Shown here in pieces: positions 8,209-19,470 of a stretch of 46,097 nucleotides of DNA; the stretch's first letter is position 1, and each line of letters begins with the position of its first letter. The translations under genes were made by a program, and so were the position numbers. Source of the stretch: Pseudomonas avellanae BPIC 631 (lineage in GTDB: Bacteria; Pseudomonadota; Gammaproteobacteria; Pseudomonadales; Pseudomonadaceae); assembly GCF_000444135.1 (NCBI RefSeq), contig NZ_ATDK01000006.1, positions 1 to 46,097 of the forward strand. The letters are read 5' to 3'. Below the pieces are notes generated by a model, which saw nothing but the letters and a program-made list of their open reading frames with translations, ran no database searches and was not told where the DNA came from.

Positions 8209-8978
8209 GTGAACACCACCTCAAAGGGTTGCAGCAGGCGCTCCAGAACAGCCTCGGGCAGTACCGGCGACAGACCGATGGCCGGGTCGCCCTGCAACTG
8301 ACTGGTAAAAGCCCGGGCCGCACTGCGTTTGTGCGCGAGGGTCATGGGGTCCAGCAACAGTTTGCGGGCGCGATCCCATGGCAGGCGTTCGTCCTCGGGG
8401 TCGGCCCAGTGCCAGGCCCAGATCGGTACTTCGTGAAGCTGAGCGCCTGTTTTGGCGCAGGCTCTGGCACTGGCGCGGCCGACGGCTTCATGATCGGGGT
8501 GGCCGTCGCCTGCCCAAGTGGCAAACACCACATCGGTAGGCCCCAACTGCTGGGCAAGAAACTCCACCAGCCGGTCTTCATGTTCGCCAAGCGTGCCATC
8601 TGCAAAGCCGCCTCTTGTCCAGGCGAGCTGTTCAAAGGGGATTTCGAGAAGGTTCAGGGCTTGCGCGCTTTCCTGAGGGCGGTTTTCGGCCAGTCGCTCG
8701 ACAGGCCAGAGCGCTGAGCCCGGATGGCTGGCGGTGCCGTCGGTCACCGAAATCAGCAGCAGGTTGCGTTGCAGTTGCGCCAATTGGCTCATCAGGCCGC
8801 CGCAGCCGAGTATTTCATCATCCGGGTGCGGTGCGATGATCACCGCCCGGCAGTTGGGCGGCACCAGCAGGTCGGCAGTGATCGCCGGCAATGCGCGCAG
8901 TCTGGCCGAGGCATTCCAGGCGGCCAGCGGTGTGCCTTGGTCCGATGCGTTGTCGCTCACCACAAAGGCTTCACTCAT
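8205..8978 (-). CDS. PIG-L family zinc deacetylase
   Basis: A 257-residue LmbE/PIG-L deacetylase. The zinc and catalytic motifs are intact: APHPDDE at residues 49-55 and GHPDHEA at 159-165. Family members remove an N-acetyl group from a GlcNAc-containing substrate, as in mycothiol, bacillithiol, GPI and some antibiotic pathways. Here the substrate is unknown, and no inositol or malate glycosyltransferase of the thiol pathways is present. It starts 26 bases after the dehydrogenase-like gene and its stop overlaps the methyltransferase start. A Trp-rich stretch, WAWHWADPEDERLPW, is at about 187-201. Family is certain. Confidence 0.92.
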   Translation of the reverse strand: MSEAFVVSDNASDQGTPLAAWNASARLRALPAITADLLVPPNCRAVIIAPHPDDEILGCGGLMSQLAQLQRNLLLISVTDGTASHPGSALWPVERLAENRPQESAQALNLLEIPFEQLAWTRGGFADGTLGEHEDRLVEFLAQQLGPTDVVFATWAGDGHPDHEAVGRASARACAKTGAQLHEVPIWAWHWADPEDERLPWDRARKLLLDPMTLAHKRSAARAFTSQLQGDPAIGLSPVLPEAVLERLLQPFEVVFT

Positions 8979-9004
8979 GACCGTACACTTTCATACATGC
9001 TGTC

Positions 9005-10014
9005 TCATAATGACCAGGGCCGGACAGCCTGCGACTGCTTGCCAGCCAACTGGCCCAGCGCCGCCAGGTCCTGCTCGGCGTGGCTCTGCCGTAAAAAGAC
9101 CGGCAGGTCGGCAATCAATCGGGCGAAATGCGGGTCCTTGCAGTAGGGGCCTGCGCCCACTGCGCGACCTACATGTTGAATGACCAGCTCTGCGGATTGC
9201 TCGACATAGGCGCGGCAGCGCCGGGCCAGAATTTCGGCGGGTTCCGTCGGCGCCTGATCCAGGTGCACGGCAGCGGCACGCAGGACGTCAATTGCAGCGT
9301 GCAACGCCACGTCTACCGCGCCCAGATGGGCGAGGGCGTGCGGCTCTTCACGTTTGCCGATGTGCGCAAGCAGGCGCTGCGCAATGGAGCGGGACGCGCC
9401 ATACCAGCAGGCTGCGATGCCGATGCCGCCGTGCCAGAAACCGGGTCTTTGCAGGTAGCCGCCGGGTGCGCCGACAAGCTGCCCGTCGGCATTCTCGAAC
9501 ATCACCTCGACGCTGCCCGTCGCGCCCATACCCACTGCACGCCAGCCATCGTTGGTGATGTGCACACCGGGTTGATCGAGGCGCACCGCAACCAGTTGCT
9601 GGCGATGCGCCTCGTCCCACACGGTGATCAATGCGTGGCTCAGGGCATTGGCGCCTGAGCACCAGGCCTTGCGGCCGTTCAGGCGAAGCGAATCGCCCTT
9701 GCCGCTTAACGTCACCCGTGCCTGCGGCGGCTCTGCCGCCCACATGCCCCAGGTGCTGAATTGTTCGGGGGGCGGGGCACCCAGCTCAGCCATGATCGCC
9801 AACGCATCTGTGTGCCCCTCGTACAATTTGCACAACCCCAGGTCGTGGCCTGCCACGCAGGCCAGCGCCTGCCAGCGCTCAAGAGTCTGACCGCGGGCAG
9901 GCAACGGGAGTTGATCCAGACCTTCATTGACCAGTGCCTGCAAGCACTCGCCCAGCGCATGCGTATCGGCATAGCCATGCTTGCGCCAGTCGAGAAACTC
10001 GCTCAAGGCATCAG

Positions 10015-10018
<4 letters not shown>
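9005..10018 (-). CDS. Acyl-CoA dehydrogenase-like flavoprotein, divergent
   Basis: A 337-residue protein with the overall plan of acyl-CoA dehydrogenases: a helical N-terminus, a middle beta domain and a helical C-terminus. The middle domain carries FSTWGMWAAEPPQARVTLSGKGDSLRLNGRKAWCSGAN, the FAD-contact strand, and GWRAVGMGATGSVEV, where the family has its GMRAT-like segment. It is some 40 residues shorter than typical family members, and I cannot place the usual catalytic glutamate, so the substrate may be neither a CoA ester nor a fatty chain. Its ATG overlaps the glgX stop (ATGA), which ties it directly to the glucan/trehalose operon. It could desaturate or oxidise an acyl-, amino- or sugar-linked substrate made by its three downstream neighbours. 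Fold likely; reaction unknown. Confidence 0.75.
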
Positions 10019-12198
<2,180 letters not shown>

Positions 12199-12293
12199 GG
12201 TGCCTTCCTGACGTCGAATGATTTTCTGAGCGGCCAAGACCGCTATCGAAGCCGCAGGGGCTCCAACATTGAAGATAAAGTGTGGGGTTGCAG

Positions 12294-12325
12294 CAGGTCC
12301 CGTCTCTGGATCAGAGCGGGACCTG
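12294..12325. promoter_or_regulatory. Strong intergenic hairpin upstream of glgX
   Basis: CAGGTCCCG then CTCTG at 12294-12308 pairs with CAGAG then GGGACCTG at 12312-12325, a near-perfect stem of about 13 pairs with one bulge and a tiny loop. It sits in the 159-base gap between the DUF2934 gene and glgX in the middle of the operon. No T-tract follows on either strand, so simple termination is unlikely. A processing or stability element that sets GlgX output relative to TreY is plausible. Confidence 0.5.
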
Positions 12326-12357
12326 TAACAATGGACTGGCACCGGGCCAGAAGAGTT

Positions 12358-12771
12358 TCAAGAATTTGACGGCTTGCGCGGCTTCTTCGCAACAGCAGGT
12401 TTGGCAGGTGCATCTTTTTTGGAAGGCGCATCGGACGCCGCCGCAGTTGCCGGTTTTGCAGCCGGCTTGGCCGCAGGCTTCGGCGCTGCTTTAGGCGCTG
12501 CCTTGGGTTTGCTGTCGGCCGCAGGCTTTGGCGCAGGAGCCGATTTGGCCACCGGCTTGGCCGCGCCTTTGGCAGGCGCCTTGGCGCTGTCTACCTCAGG
12601 CAGTTTCGGCTTGCTGGATTTGCGCACGGTGGACTTGTTGGGTGACAGTGCTTCGGCCTCTGCCAGCTTGCGCGCCATTTCCCAGTGACGCTCATCATGG
12701 CCGGAGGGTTTACCTTCCGATTCCCAGATCTGATAGGCAAAATCGCGAATTCTTTTTTCGTCTGCACTCAT
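12358..12771 (-). CDS. DUF2934 protein with Lys/Ala/Pro-rich tail
   Basis: A 137-residue protein. Residues about 5-40 form a DUF2934 domain (IRDFAYQIWESEGKPSGHDERHWEMARKL). The rest is a low-complexity basic tail, about 90 residues built from Ala, Lys and Pro, with KPAAKPAAKPA-type repeats like those of histone H1-like bacterial proteins. Such tails bind nucleic acid or polyanions non-specifically; the function of DUF2934 is unknown. The gene lies 17 bases downstream of treY in the same direction, with GGGAGT before its ATG. It follows that it is expressed with trehalose synthesis, perhaps in osmotic or desiccation stress (inference). Tail length is likely variable between strains because of the repeats. 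Confidence 0.85.
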   Translation of the reverse strand: MSADEKRIRDFAYQIWESEGKPSGHDERHWEMARKLAEAEALSPNKSTVRKSSKPKLPEVDSAKAPAKGAAKPVAKSAPAPKPAADSKPKAAPKAAPKPAAKPAAKPATAAASDAPSKKDAPAKPAVAKKPRKPSNS

Positions 12772-12788
12772 CTTGAGACTCCCAGCTA

Positions 12789-15572
12789 TTACGTAGTTTG
12801 AATAAGCAAATTGACGGAAAATCTTTCAAGCGCTGCACTGAGCGGTATTTCCCGATCAGTCATTACGACAACGTCAGAAAAGAGCCCCTTCCAGTCAGAA
12901 TCGGAATCGGCAAACGGCAGCATTATCCGCGTGTCGCCCCAATTGGCAGCATTAATCAATGGAGTTTGTGCGGTACCCAATAGTTCACTGCTTATGCGTG
13001 GGACTACGATGACAGCGCGCACTCCTTGCGTCTCCCGGGCAAAGGCCATCACCTGATCGGCGTGGCTGCCCTTTATCTCAAGGGGCTGGTAGCTCCCCTC
13101 GCTGAACAGCGCCGGGTACTGGGCCCGCAGGTTCAGTACCTTCGAGATCAGCGCCTGTTTGATCCGGCCATCCTGCCAGTTGCTCAGCAGGTCGGCAGCG
13201 CTGGCGTCCTGCGCCAGCGCCTTCTGCCGGGCTGCATAGTCCACCGGCCGGCGGTTGTCCGGATCCACCAGGCTGAAATCCCAGAACTCGGTGCCCTGAT
13301 ACAAATCGGGCACGCCGGGCACGCTCAAGCGTAGCAAGGTTTGCGCCAGACTGTTGAGCGCACCAGCGGTGGCAATACGGTTGGCCGTTGCACTCAGGGA
13401 CTGACGCAGCGCAAGCGCTTCTGGCGCCAGCAGCAGGCGCTCCAGAAACTTGCGGCAGGCCGTTTCGTAAGGCTGGTTAGGCGCGCTCCAGCTACTTTGC
13501 AGCTTGGCTTCGCGCAGGGCTTTTTCCTGCCACTGGACCATACGCTTGGCGTAGTCCTGATGGGCTTGTTCGCCTTCCAGGCTGAGCGGCCAGCTGCCCA
13601 GCAGTGCCTGATATAGCATCAACTCGTCGCCCGCACTGATAGTGGGCTCGTCACCCTTCAGCGGCACGGCCAGCTGTCGCCAGCGCTCCACCTGTTCGGC
13701 GTACCACGGCGCGCATTCACTCAGTACCGCAAGGCGTGTACGGGTGTCTTCGCCGCGTTTATGGTCATGGGTGGCGGTGGTCAGCAAGTTGTCAGGAAAT
13801 TTTTCCAGACGCTCCAGGCAGACTGCGTGGAAGTCCTCCACCGGGGCACTGAAATGCTGCGGATGAAAGCCCACATCGTTGCGCGACAGCAGCACCGCAG
13901 AGCGGTAGAAAGATGTGTCCTCGACCGACTTGGCGGCGACAGGGGAGGTCAACTGCTGGAAACGCACGCAAGCATTCTTGTACAGCTTGCGCAGGTGCCC
14001 GCGCTGCAATTGTCGCCATGATTCGCCACCCAGCCAGCGTGCCAGGTAATCGAGCACCGGCCAATCGCCTTCGTTCAGCGTGGTACGAGCGCCTTCCATG
14101 GCCTGCTGGAAATAACGATCATCTTGCTCAGAGCGGCCGCACACCGAAATGTAAGTGCGGTAGATCGGGAAATTCACCACCAGCGCCAGCAAGGCCCGGC
14201 GAATCGCCCCCAGTGTCAGGTCGCGGCTCATCAGGTCGCTGCGTGCCACTTGCAGCAATGACTGCGCGACGTTCTCGAAATCGCCCGCCAGAGTGCCGTG
14301 CAGCACCAAGTCACGGGCCACCAGCACTTCCTGATCAAAGTCAGCGGTACGCTCTGACAGTCGGCTCCACAGCTCGCCCAGCGGCTCTTTGCCCTTGGGG
14401 TCGTGTTGCAGCAACGACACCTGGTTCATGAATTCGTAACCGGTCGTGCCGTCTACGCTCCAGTCCTCGCGCAGCGGCTCATCCGGGCCGAGGATTTTCT
14501 CGACGAAGATCGGCAAGTGTTCGATTTGCGCCTCGGCAGGGCGCTGCTTCAGCAGGCTTTTGACCCGGCGATGCAACTTGCGGCCATAGCCGCGCGGGTT
14601 GGCCAGACCGTCAATGTGATCGATACGCAGCCCGTCAACCAGGCCGTCCGCGATCAACTGAAAGATTTTGCCGTGAGTGGCCTCGAAGACCTGCGGCCGC
14701 TCGACGCGCAAGCCGCCCAGCTCGTTGATATCGAAGAAGCGCCGCCAGTTGATGTCATCACCGGCGGTGCGCCAGCTGGCCAGACGATAATGCTGACGCT
14801 CAAGCAACTGATGCAGACGCTGGAAACCCTCCGGTTTGCTGGAGTCGAAGTGCGCAAGAATCTGCTCGATAGCCTGCGAAACCTGCGCATCCTTGGCCAG
14901 TTCAGCCAATTCGGCCCTGGCCTGACGTGCGCGTTCATACGCTTGCGGGTATTGCGCCAGCGCCGTGAAGCGCTGCGCCATCTCCTTCAAGTGCGGCTGT
15001 TCCACTGCCTGCAATAACAAGTCATACGTCAGCGGGCAGATCGGGAAGTGATGCTGATAGTGCTCGATGTAAAACGCGCCGCGCTCGGCATCGAAGCGCA
15101 AGGGGATTTCTCCGGCCTGCAGCACGGTGCCGTAATCACTGCTCAGAAACGGCAGCAGCAATTGGCCTTCCAGCAGCGGGTCCGGGGAGTTCCACTGGAT
15201 GTCGAAGAAGTCTGCGTAAGGGCTGCGACGTCCCCATTCCAGTAGGTCCAGCCACCACGGGTTATCGGCGCCGCCGACGGCCATGTGGTTGGACACGATG
15301 TCGAGGATCAGGCCCATGCCGTGTTCGCGCAGGGTCGATACCAGGCGCAACAGGGCAGGTTCGCCGCCCAGCTCCGGGTTGATGACGGTCGGGTCGACCA
15401 CATCGTAGCCATGCATGGAGCCAGCGCGGGCCTTGAGCAACGGCGACGCGTAGATGTGACTGATGCCCAGACTAGCGAAGTAGGACACCAGTGGCACGGC
15501 GTCGTCAAGGGTGAAGTCTTTATGAAATTGCAGGCGCTGGGTGGCGCGCAACGGCTGTAATGGACGGTTCAT
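12789..15572 (-). CDS. treY: Maltooligosyl trehalose synthase TreY
   Basis: A 927-residue GH13 enzyme that rearranges the reducing-end alpha-1,4 bond of a maltooligosaccharide to alpha-1,1, giving a maltooligosyl trehalose for TreZ. Family signatures include the N-terminal VSYFASLGISHIYASPLLKA, GSMHGYDVVDPT, LILDIVSNHMAV, GLRIDHIDGL with the nucleophile Asp, and VPDLYQGTEFWDFSLVDPDNRRPVDY near the C-terminus. The length is at the upper end for the family, as in other pseudomonads. Its ATG at 15572 overlaps the malQ stop by four bases. Confidence 0.96.
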   Translation of the reverse strand: MNRPLQPLRATQRLQFHKDFTLDDAVPLVSYFASLGISHIYASPLLKARAGSMHGYDVVDPTVINPELGGEPALLRLVSTLREHGMGLILDIVSNHMAVGGADNPWWLDLLEWGRRSPYADFFDIQWNSPDPLLEGQLLLPFLSSDYGTVLQAGEIPLRFDAERGAFYIEHYQHHFPICPLTYDLLLQAVEQPHLKEMAQRFTALAQYPQAYERARQARAELAELAKDAQVSQAIEQILAHFDSSKPEGFQRLHQLLERQHYRLASWRTAGDDINWRRFFDINELGGLRVERPQVFEATHGKIFQLIADGLVDGLRIDHIDGLANPRGYGRKLHRRVKSLLKQRPAEAQIEHLPIFVEKILGPDEPLREDWSVDGTTGYEFMNQVSLLQHDPKGKEPLGELWSRLSERTADFDQEVLVARDLVLHGTLAGDFENVAQSLLQVARSDLMSRDLTLGAIRRALLALVVNFPIYRTYISVCGRSEQDDRYFQQAMEGARTTLNEGDWPVLDYLARWLGGESWRQLQRGHLRKLYKNACVRFQQLTSPVAAKSVEDTSFYRSAVLLSRNDVGFHPQHFSAPVEDFHAVCLERLEKFPDNLLTTATHDHKRGEDTRTRLAVLSECAPWYAEQVERWRQLAVPLKGDEPTISAGDELMLYQALLGSWPLSLEGEQAHQDYAKRMVQWQEKALREAKLQSSWSAPNQPYETACRKFLERLLLAPEALALRQSLSATANRIATAGALNSLAQTLLRLSVPGVPDLYQGTEFWDFSLVDPDNRRPVDYAARQKALAQDASAADLLSNWQDGRIKQALISKVLNLRAQYPALFSEGSYQPLEIKGSHADQVMAFARETQGVRAVIVVPRISSELLGTAQTPLINAANWGDTRIMLPFADSDSDWKGLFSDVVVMTDREIPLSAALERFSVNLLIQTT

Positions 15573-17647
15573 CGGTCACGCTCCGCAGCTTGCAGCCGGG
15601 ATTGGGACAGCAATTCCAGTCGTCGAGCAGCATGTGGATGATCAAGCAGGGAAGCAGCAGTGCCGGGCAGGCGCCTGCGCCAGTTCGGGTGGCTGTCGAT
15701 GGTGCCGGGCAGATTGGCCTGCTCCTCGACACCCAGTGCATCCTCCATTGGCAGCAGCACCAGCGGCGCACGCGTGTGGCCCAGGTAACGGACACTCGCG
15801 TCGATAATCTGCTCCGGGTCTTCGCTGTCGGCGGGCATCTCTTCGATGTTCTGGCTCAAGGCGCGACGCAGGCTGTGGTATTCACGTACACGTTCATCAC
15901 GCCATTGGGCTTCGTGCTGTTCATCGATGTGACCCAGGCGGGCGTTCCATTCGATGTCCAGCTCACTGAGCCAGCCCGCCAGCGTCGGCAGGTCATGCGT
16001 GCTCGTGGTGGCCAGGGCTTGATCGGACCAGTCGAGGATCGGTTTGAACTGGCCGTTGTTCTGTTCGAACAACAGTACGCGCATGCCCAGAATCGCTCGC
16101 GCGCTGAGTTTCTCGCTGAGCCCTTCAGGAACGGTGCCGAGATCTTCGCCCAGCACGATTGCCTTATGCCGCCAGGATTCAAGGCTCAGCAGGCGCAACA
16201 TGTCGTCGAGCGGGAAGTTGAGGTAGGCACCCTCGCTGGGCGGCGAACCCTGCGGGACAACCCACAAACGCTGCAGCCCCATGACGTGGTCGATGCGCAA
16301 CCCGCCTGCATGGGCGAAGTTGGCACGCAGCATCTCGATGAATGCCCGAAACCCGTTGCGCTTGAGGCCATCTGGTGAAAAAGCCGAGATGCCCCAGCTT
16401 TGTCCGGCGCGGTTGAGGATATCGGGCGGCGCGCCTACGGTCAGGGCCGAGAGCAACTCATCCTGACGGCTCCAGGCCTGGCTGCCGGCACCATCGGCAC
16501 CCACGGCCAGGTCGGCGATCAGGCCGATGCGCATGCCGCTGCTGCGCGCGGCAACCTGAGCACGCTCAAGGCCACGGGCAATCAGCCATTGGGCGAAGGC
16601 ATGGAAGCTGATCTGCTCGCCGTGTGTTTCGGCAAATTGCGCGACAGCCTGGCTGCGCGGGTCCTTGAACGTTTCCGGCCATTCGTGCCAGTTTTCGCTG
16701 ATACCCAGCGTGGCCGATTCGGCGCGCAGGGCTTCGAAGCGACAATGATTTTCCAGCGCTTCACCACCGCTGTGGCGGAAACTGTTGAAGTCTTCGTGCA
16801 GTGGATGCGCGCCGGTGCTGAACACGTCGTAAAGGGCGTGCAACGCTTTCCATTTTGCGTTGGCTGCGCTTGGCCAGTCGATCAAGGACAGTGTTTCCAG
16901 GCGCGCCATTTCTTCACCTACGCCTGCATCTTCGATTGCCTGGCGCCAGGCGCGCTCGCCGAGAATTGCACCCGGCGCGGCGTACAGGCTGTTAAGGAAC
17001 AGCCGGCTGGAAGGCGAGTACGGACTGTAACGGTGTGGATCGTTGGCGAACATGGCGTGAATAGGGCTGATGCCCAGCGCATCGGCTCCGCGCTCACCGG
17101 CCGAACGCACCAGCATTTCCAGTGCCTCGGTGTCGCCGAAGCCTCCATCACCGTCGCGGCGCAGGCTGTAAAGCTGCGCCGTCAGGCCCCAGCCGCGCGG
17201 CACTGGCGCATCGACAGCCATTGCCATGCTGAAGCAGGTTTTCGGTGCAACAGCGATGGTCAGATGCTGGTCGGCAATTTCCAGCTGTTGATAGCCGACG
17301 GGCGCAAGTGCCGGCAACTCGCCGCTTGCGGTCAGCGTGGCGTCGATCGACGAGCCGTCTTCAAGGTGCAGCGTGAACGGTGTTTGCGCCGAAAACCATT
17401 CCGACAGGTCCAGATTGCTGTCCTGATCGACCGTCAGCAATGGCGGGGCGCTTGCGCCATGACGGGCGAGCTGCAGCTTTTGCAGGCTGGCATCAATGGC
17501 CTCGCCGTTTTCGGCAGGATAGCCCAAGGCTTCCAGAACCTTGCGCAGCACATCAGGGCTGACGACCTGTGGCCTCGCGTTGGCATCGACCCAGTGCACC
17601 GACAGTCCTGCCTCGGTCGCAAGCCGCTCCAATTGCTCATTGTTCAT
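15569..17647 (-). CDS. malQ: 4-alpha-glucanotransferase (amylomaltase) MalQ
   Basis: A 692-residue GH77 disproportionating enzyme that transfers alpha-1,4-glucan segments between chains and so adjusts maltooligosaccharide length. Motifs seen are VGAPPDILNRAGQSWGISAFSPDGL, GGLRIDHVMGL (nucleophile Asp), VLGEDLGTVPE (acid/base Glu) and STHDLPTLAGW (third Asp). ATG at 17647 with TGGAGGAACAGG upstream is favoured over the open frame from 17668. The start lies inside the last codons of treZ (11-base overlap). Its place between treZ and treY suggests it recycles glucose and short dextrins left by trehalose release, which TreY cannot use. Confidence 0.95.
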   Translation of the reverse strand: MNNEQLERLATEAGLSVHWVDANARPQVVSPDVLRKVLEALGYPAENGEAIDASLQKLQLARHGASAPPLLTVDQDSNLDLSEWFSAQTPFTLHLEDGSSIDATLTASGELPALAPVGYQQLEIADQHLTIAVAPKTCFSMAMAVDAPVPRGWGLTAQLYSLRRDGDGGFGDTEALEMLVRSAGERGADALGISPIHAMFANDPHRYSPYSPSSRLFLNSLYAAPGAILGERAWRQAIEDAGVGEEMARLETLSLIDWPSAANAKWKALHALYDVFSTGAHPLHEDFNSFRHSGGEALENHCRFEALRAESATLGISENWHEWPETFKDPRSQAVAQFAETHGEQISFHAFAQWLIARGLERAQVAARSSGMRIGLIADLAVGADGAGSQAWSRQDELLSALTVGAPPDILNRAGQSWGISAFSPDGLKRNGFRAFIEMLRANFAHAGGLRIDHVMGLQRLWVVPQGSPPSEGAYLNFPLDDMLRLLSLESWRHKAIVLGEDLGTVPEGLSEKLSARAILGMRVLLFEQNNGQFKPILDWSDQALATTSTHDLPTLAGWLSELDIEWNARLGHIDEQHEAQWRDERVREYHSLRRALSQNIEEMPADSEDPEQIIDASVRYLGHTRAPLVLLPMEDALGVEEQANLPGTIDSHPNWRRRLPGTAASLLDHPHAARRLELLSQSRLQAAERDR

Positions 17648-19451
17648 CCTGTTCCTCCAGAACATCACTTGCTGTCAGGCTGACAATGGCCGTGTAAGGA
17701 TTGAGGATTGCGTCCCGGGAAAGTTCGGACGATTTCGCAGCGCTGGAGAAAATCTCCCGTGCACGTGGCGCAGGCGTGGTTGTAACGGCCTGCTCACTGA
17801 GGTTCAGGTCGATACGCAGCACACTGCCGTCGCCCAGCGTCCAGCGTGCACTGACCGCCTTGTCGCCAAGGATCTCGGTGTTGAGGAAGCGCGCACCCGG
17901 CAGGCGCGGGACGATTTCCTGATGACGCAAGGCCAGCAATTGTGCGTAGTAATCGACCCATTGACGGTGTTCCAGGCCTTTCTCGGTCTGCAGGTCGGTC
18001 GCCGAGAACGCCGGGCGGGAGGCCTCGAAGGTCTTGATGTCGTTGGGATCAGGAATGTGCTCGCGCTTTTCCGGGTCGGCAAACGCTGCGAAGTCGGCGA
18101 ACTCCTTGCGACGCCCTTCACGCACGGCGTCGGCCAGCTCGCCGTGGTGGCTGGTGAAAAACAGGAAAGGTTCGCTCGCGGCCCATTCATCGCCCATGAA
18201 CATCAGCGGAATCATCGGCGAGAGCAACAACAGCGCAGTCGCGGCCCTGAGCGCATCGGGGGAACAAAGTTGTGGCAGACGCTCGCCGAGCGCCCGGTTG
18301 CCGATCTGGTCGTGGTTCTGCAGGAACAGCACAAAGGCGGTCGGTGCAAGGTGGCCGCTGGGCTCGCCTCGGGTGTGCCCATGGCGCGTTTGTTCGCCCT
18401 GGTAGACAAAGCCTTCGCTGAGCAGGCGCGCAAGTTTGTGGGTCGGCTTTTTGGCGAAGTCCGAGTAATAGGCGTCCGTTTCGCCGGTCAACAGCACATG
18501 CAGCGTGTTGTGCCCGTCATCGTCCCATTGCGCGTCGAAACCCTTGTCCAGCAGGCTGGCCTGATTGAACTCATTTTCAAGGTTCAGCCACACATGCCTG
18601 GACGGTTCGATCCGCTCGCGCACGCGGGTGGCGAACTCGGGCAGGAAGGTCTCGTCGCGAATGGCGTGGACGGCGTCCATGCGCAGCCCGTCGATGCGGT
18701 ATTCGAGCAGCCACATAAGGGCGTTGTCGACGAAGAAATCCCGCACTTGCGGGCGCCTGAAATCGATCGCGTCGCCCCACGGTGTGTGCAGGTCGCTGCG
18801 GAAGAATTCCTTGGCGTAACTGCCCAGGTAATTGCCGTCCGGACCGAAGTGGTTGTACACCACGTCCAGAATCACCATCAGGCCAACGCCATGAGCGGTG
18901 TCGATCAAGTGTTTGAGCTGTTCGGGAGTGCCGTATGAAGACTGCGGGGCATAGTGCAGAACGCCGTCATAGCCCCAGTTGCGATCACCGGGGAACTGCG
19001 CCAGCGGCATCAGCTCAATGGCGGTGATGCCCAGCGCGGCGAGGCGCGCAAGATACTTCTCGACTGCTGCATAGCCACCCATCGCGCCGACGTGCAGCTC
19101 ATAGATAACAGCCTCATGCCACGGACGACCGTTCCATGCAGTGTTTCGCCACGAATAGGCCTGGGGGTCGACCACGATGCTTTGCGAATGAACGTCATCG
19201 AACTGCGCACGCGATGCCGGGTCTGGCACTTCGAGCGTATGGTCGACTTTGAAGCGGTATCGAGTACCCGCCTTGCAGCGGGCCTCAAGCACGAACCAGC
19301 CTTCTGGCTGGGGCAGCATGGCCAGAGACTGGCCATCCTGCAGTTCGACACTTACGTAGGAGGCATCCGGTGCCCAGAGGGCAAACCGGGTGTGTTCAGG
19401 GTCCAACAAAACGGCGCCGTGGCGCCAGTTATCGTCTGTACGCAGGGGCAT
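17637..19451 (-). CDS. treZ: Malto-oligosyltrehalose trehalohydrolase TreZ
   Basis: A 604-residue GH13 enzyme that cleaves the alpha-1,4 bond next to the trehalosyl end made by TreY and frees trehalose. An N-terminal CBM48-like domain (FALWAPDASYVSVELQDG) is followed by the barrel: ELHVGAMGGY, LDVVYNHFGPDGNYL, GLRMDAVHAI with nucleophile Asp259, LENEFN with acid Glu292, and LQNHDQIGNRALG with the third Asp. ATG at 19451 follows AAGGATTAG; the gene lies 19 bases after glgA and overlaps malQ. The reaction and pathway are certain from the motifs and neighbours. Confidence 0.96.
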   Translation of the reverse strand: MPLRTDDNWRHGAVLLDPEHTRFALWAPDASYVSVELQDGQSLAMLPQPEGWFVLEARCKAGTRYRFKVDHTLEVPDPASRAQFDDVHSQSIVVDPQAYSWRNTAWNGRPWHEAVIYELHVGAMGGYAAVEKYLARLAALGITAIELMPLAQFPGDRNWGYDGVLHYAPQSSYGTPEQLKHLIDTAHGVGLMVILDVVYNHFGPDGNYLGSYAKEFFRSDLHTPWGDAIDFRRPQVRDFFVDNALMWLLEYRIDGLRMDAVHAIRDETFLPEFATRVRERIEPSRHVWLNLENEFNQASLLDKGFDAQWDDDGHNTLHVLLTGETDAYYSDFAKKPTHKLARLLSEGFVYQGEQTRHGHTRGEPSGHLAPTAFVLFLQNHDQIGNRALGERLPQLCSPDALRAATALLLLSPMIPLMFMGDEWAASEPFLFFTSHHGELADAVREGRRKEFADFAAFADPEKREHIPDPNDIKTFEASRPAFSATDLQTEKGLEHRQWVDYYAQLLALRHQEIVPRLPGARFLNTEILGDKAVSARWTLGDGSVLRIDLNLSEQAVTTTPAPRAREIFSSAAKSSELSRDAILNPYTAIVSLTASDVLEEQDEQ

Positions 19452-19470
19452 CCACTAATCCTTAACCTGG

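Noticed and set aside
12418..12560. Tandem repeats in the DUF2934 gene as a CRISPR-like or satellite array
   Set aside because: They are imperfect codon-level Ala/Lys/Pro repeats inside a coding frame, with no unique spacers.
15560..18938. Plus-strand frames of 272, 427 and 465 codons under treY, malQ and treZ
   Set aside because: All overlap confirmed minus-strand GH13/GH77 genes and have no starts with ribosome sites.
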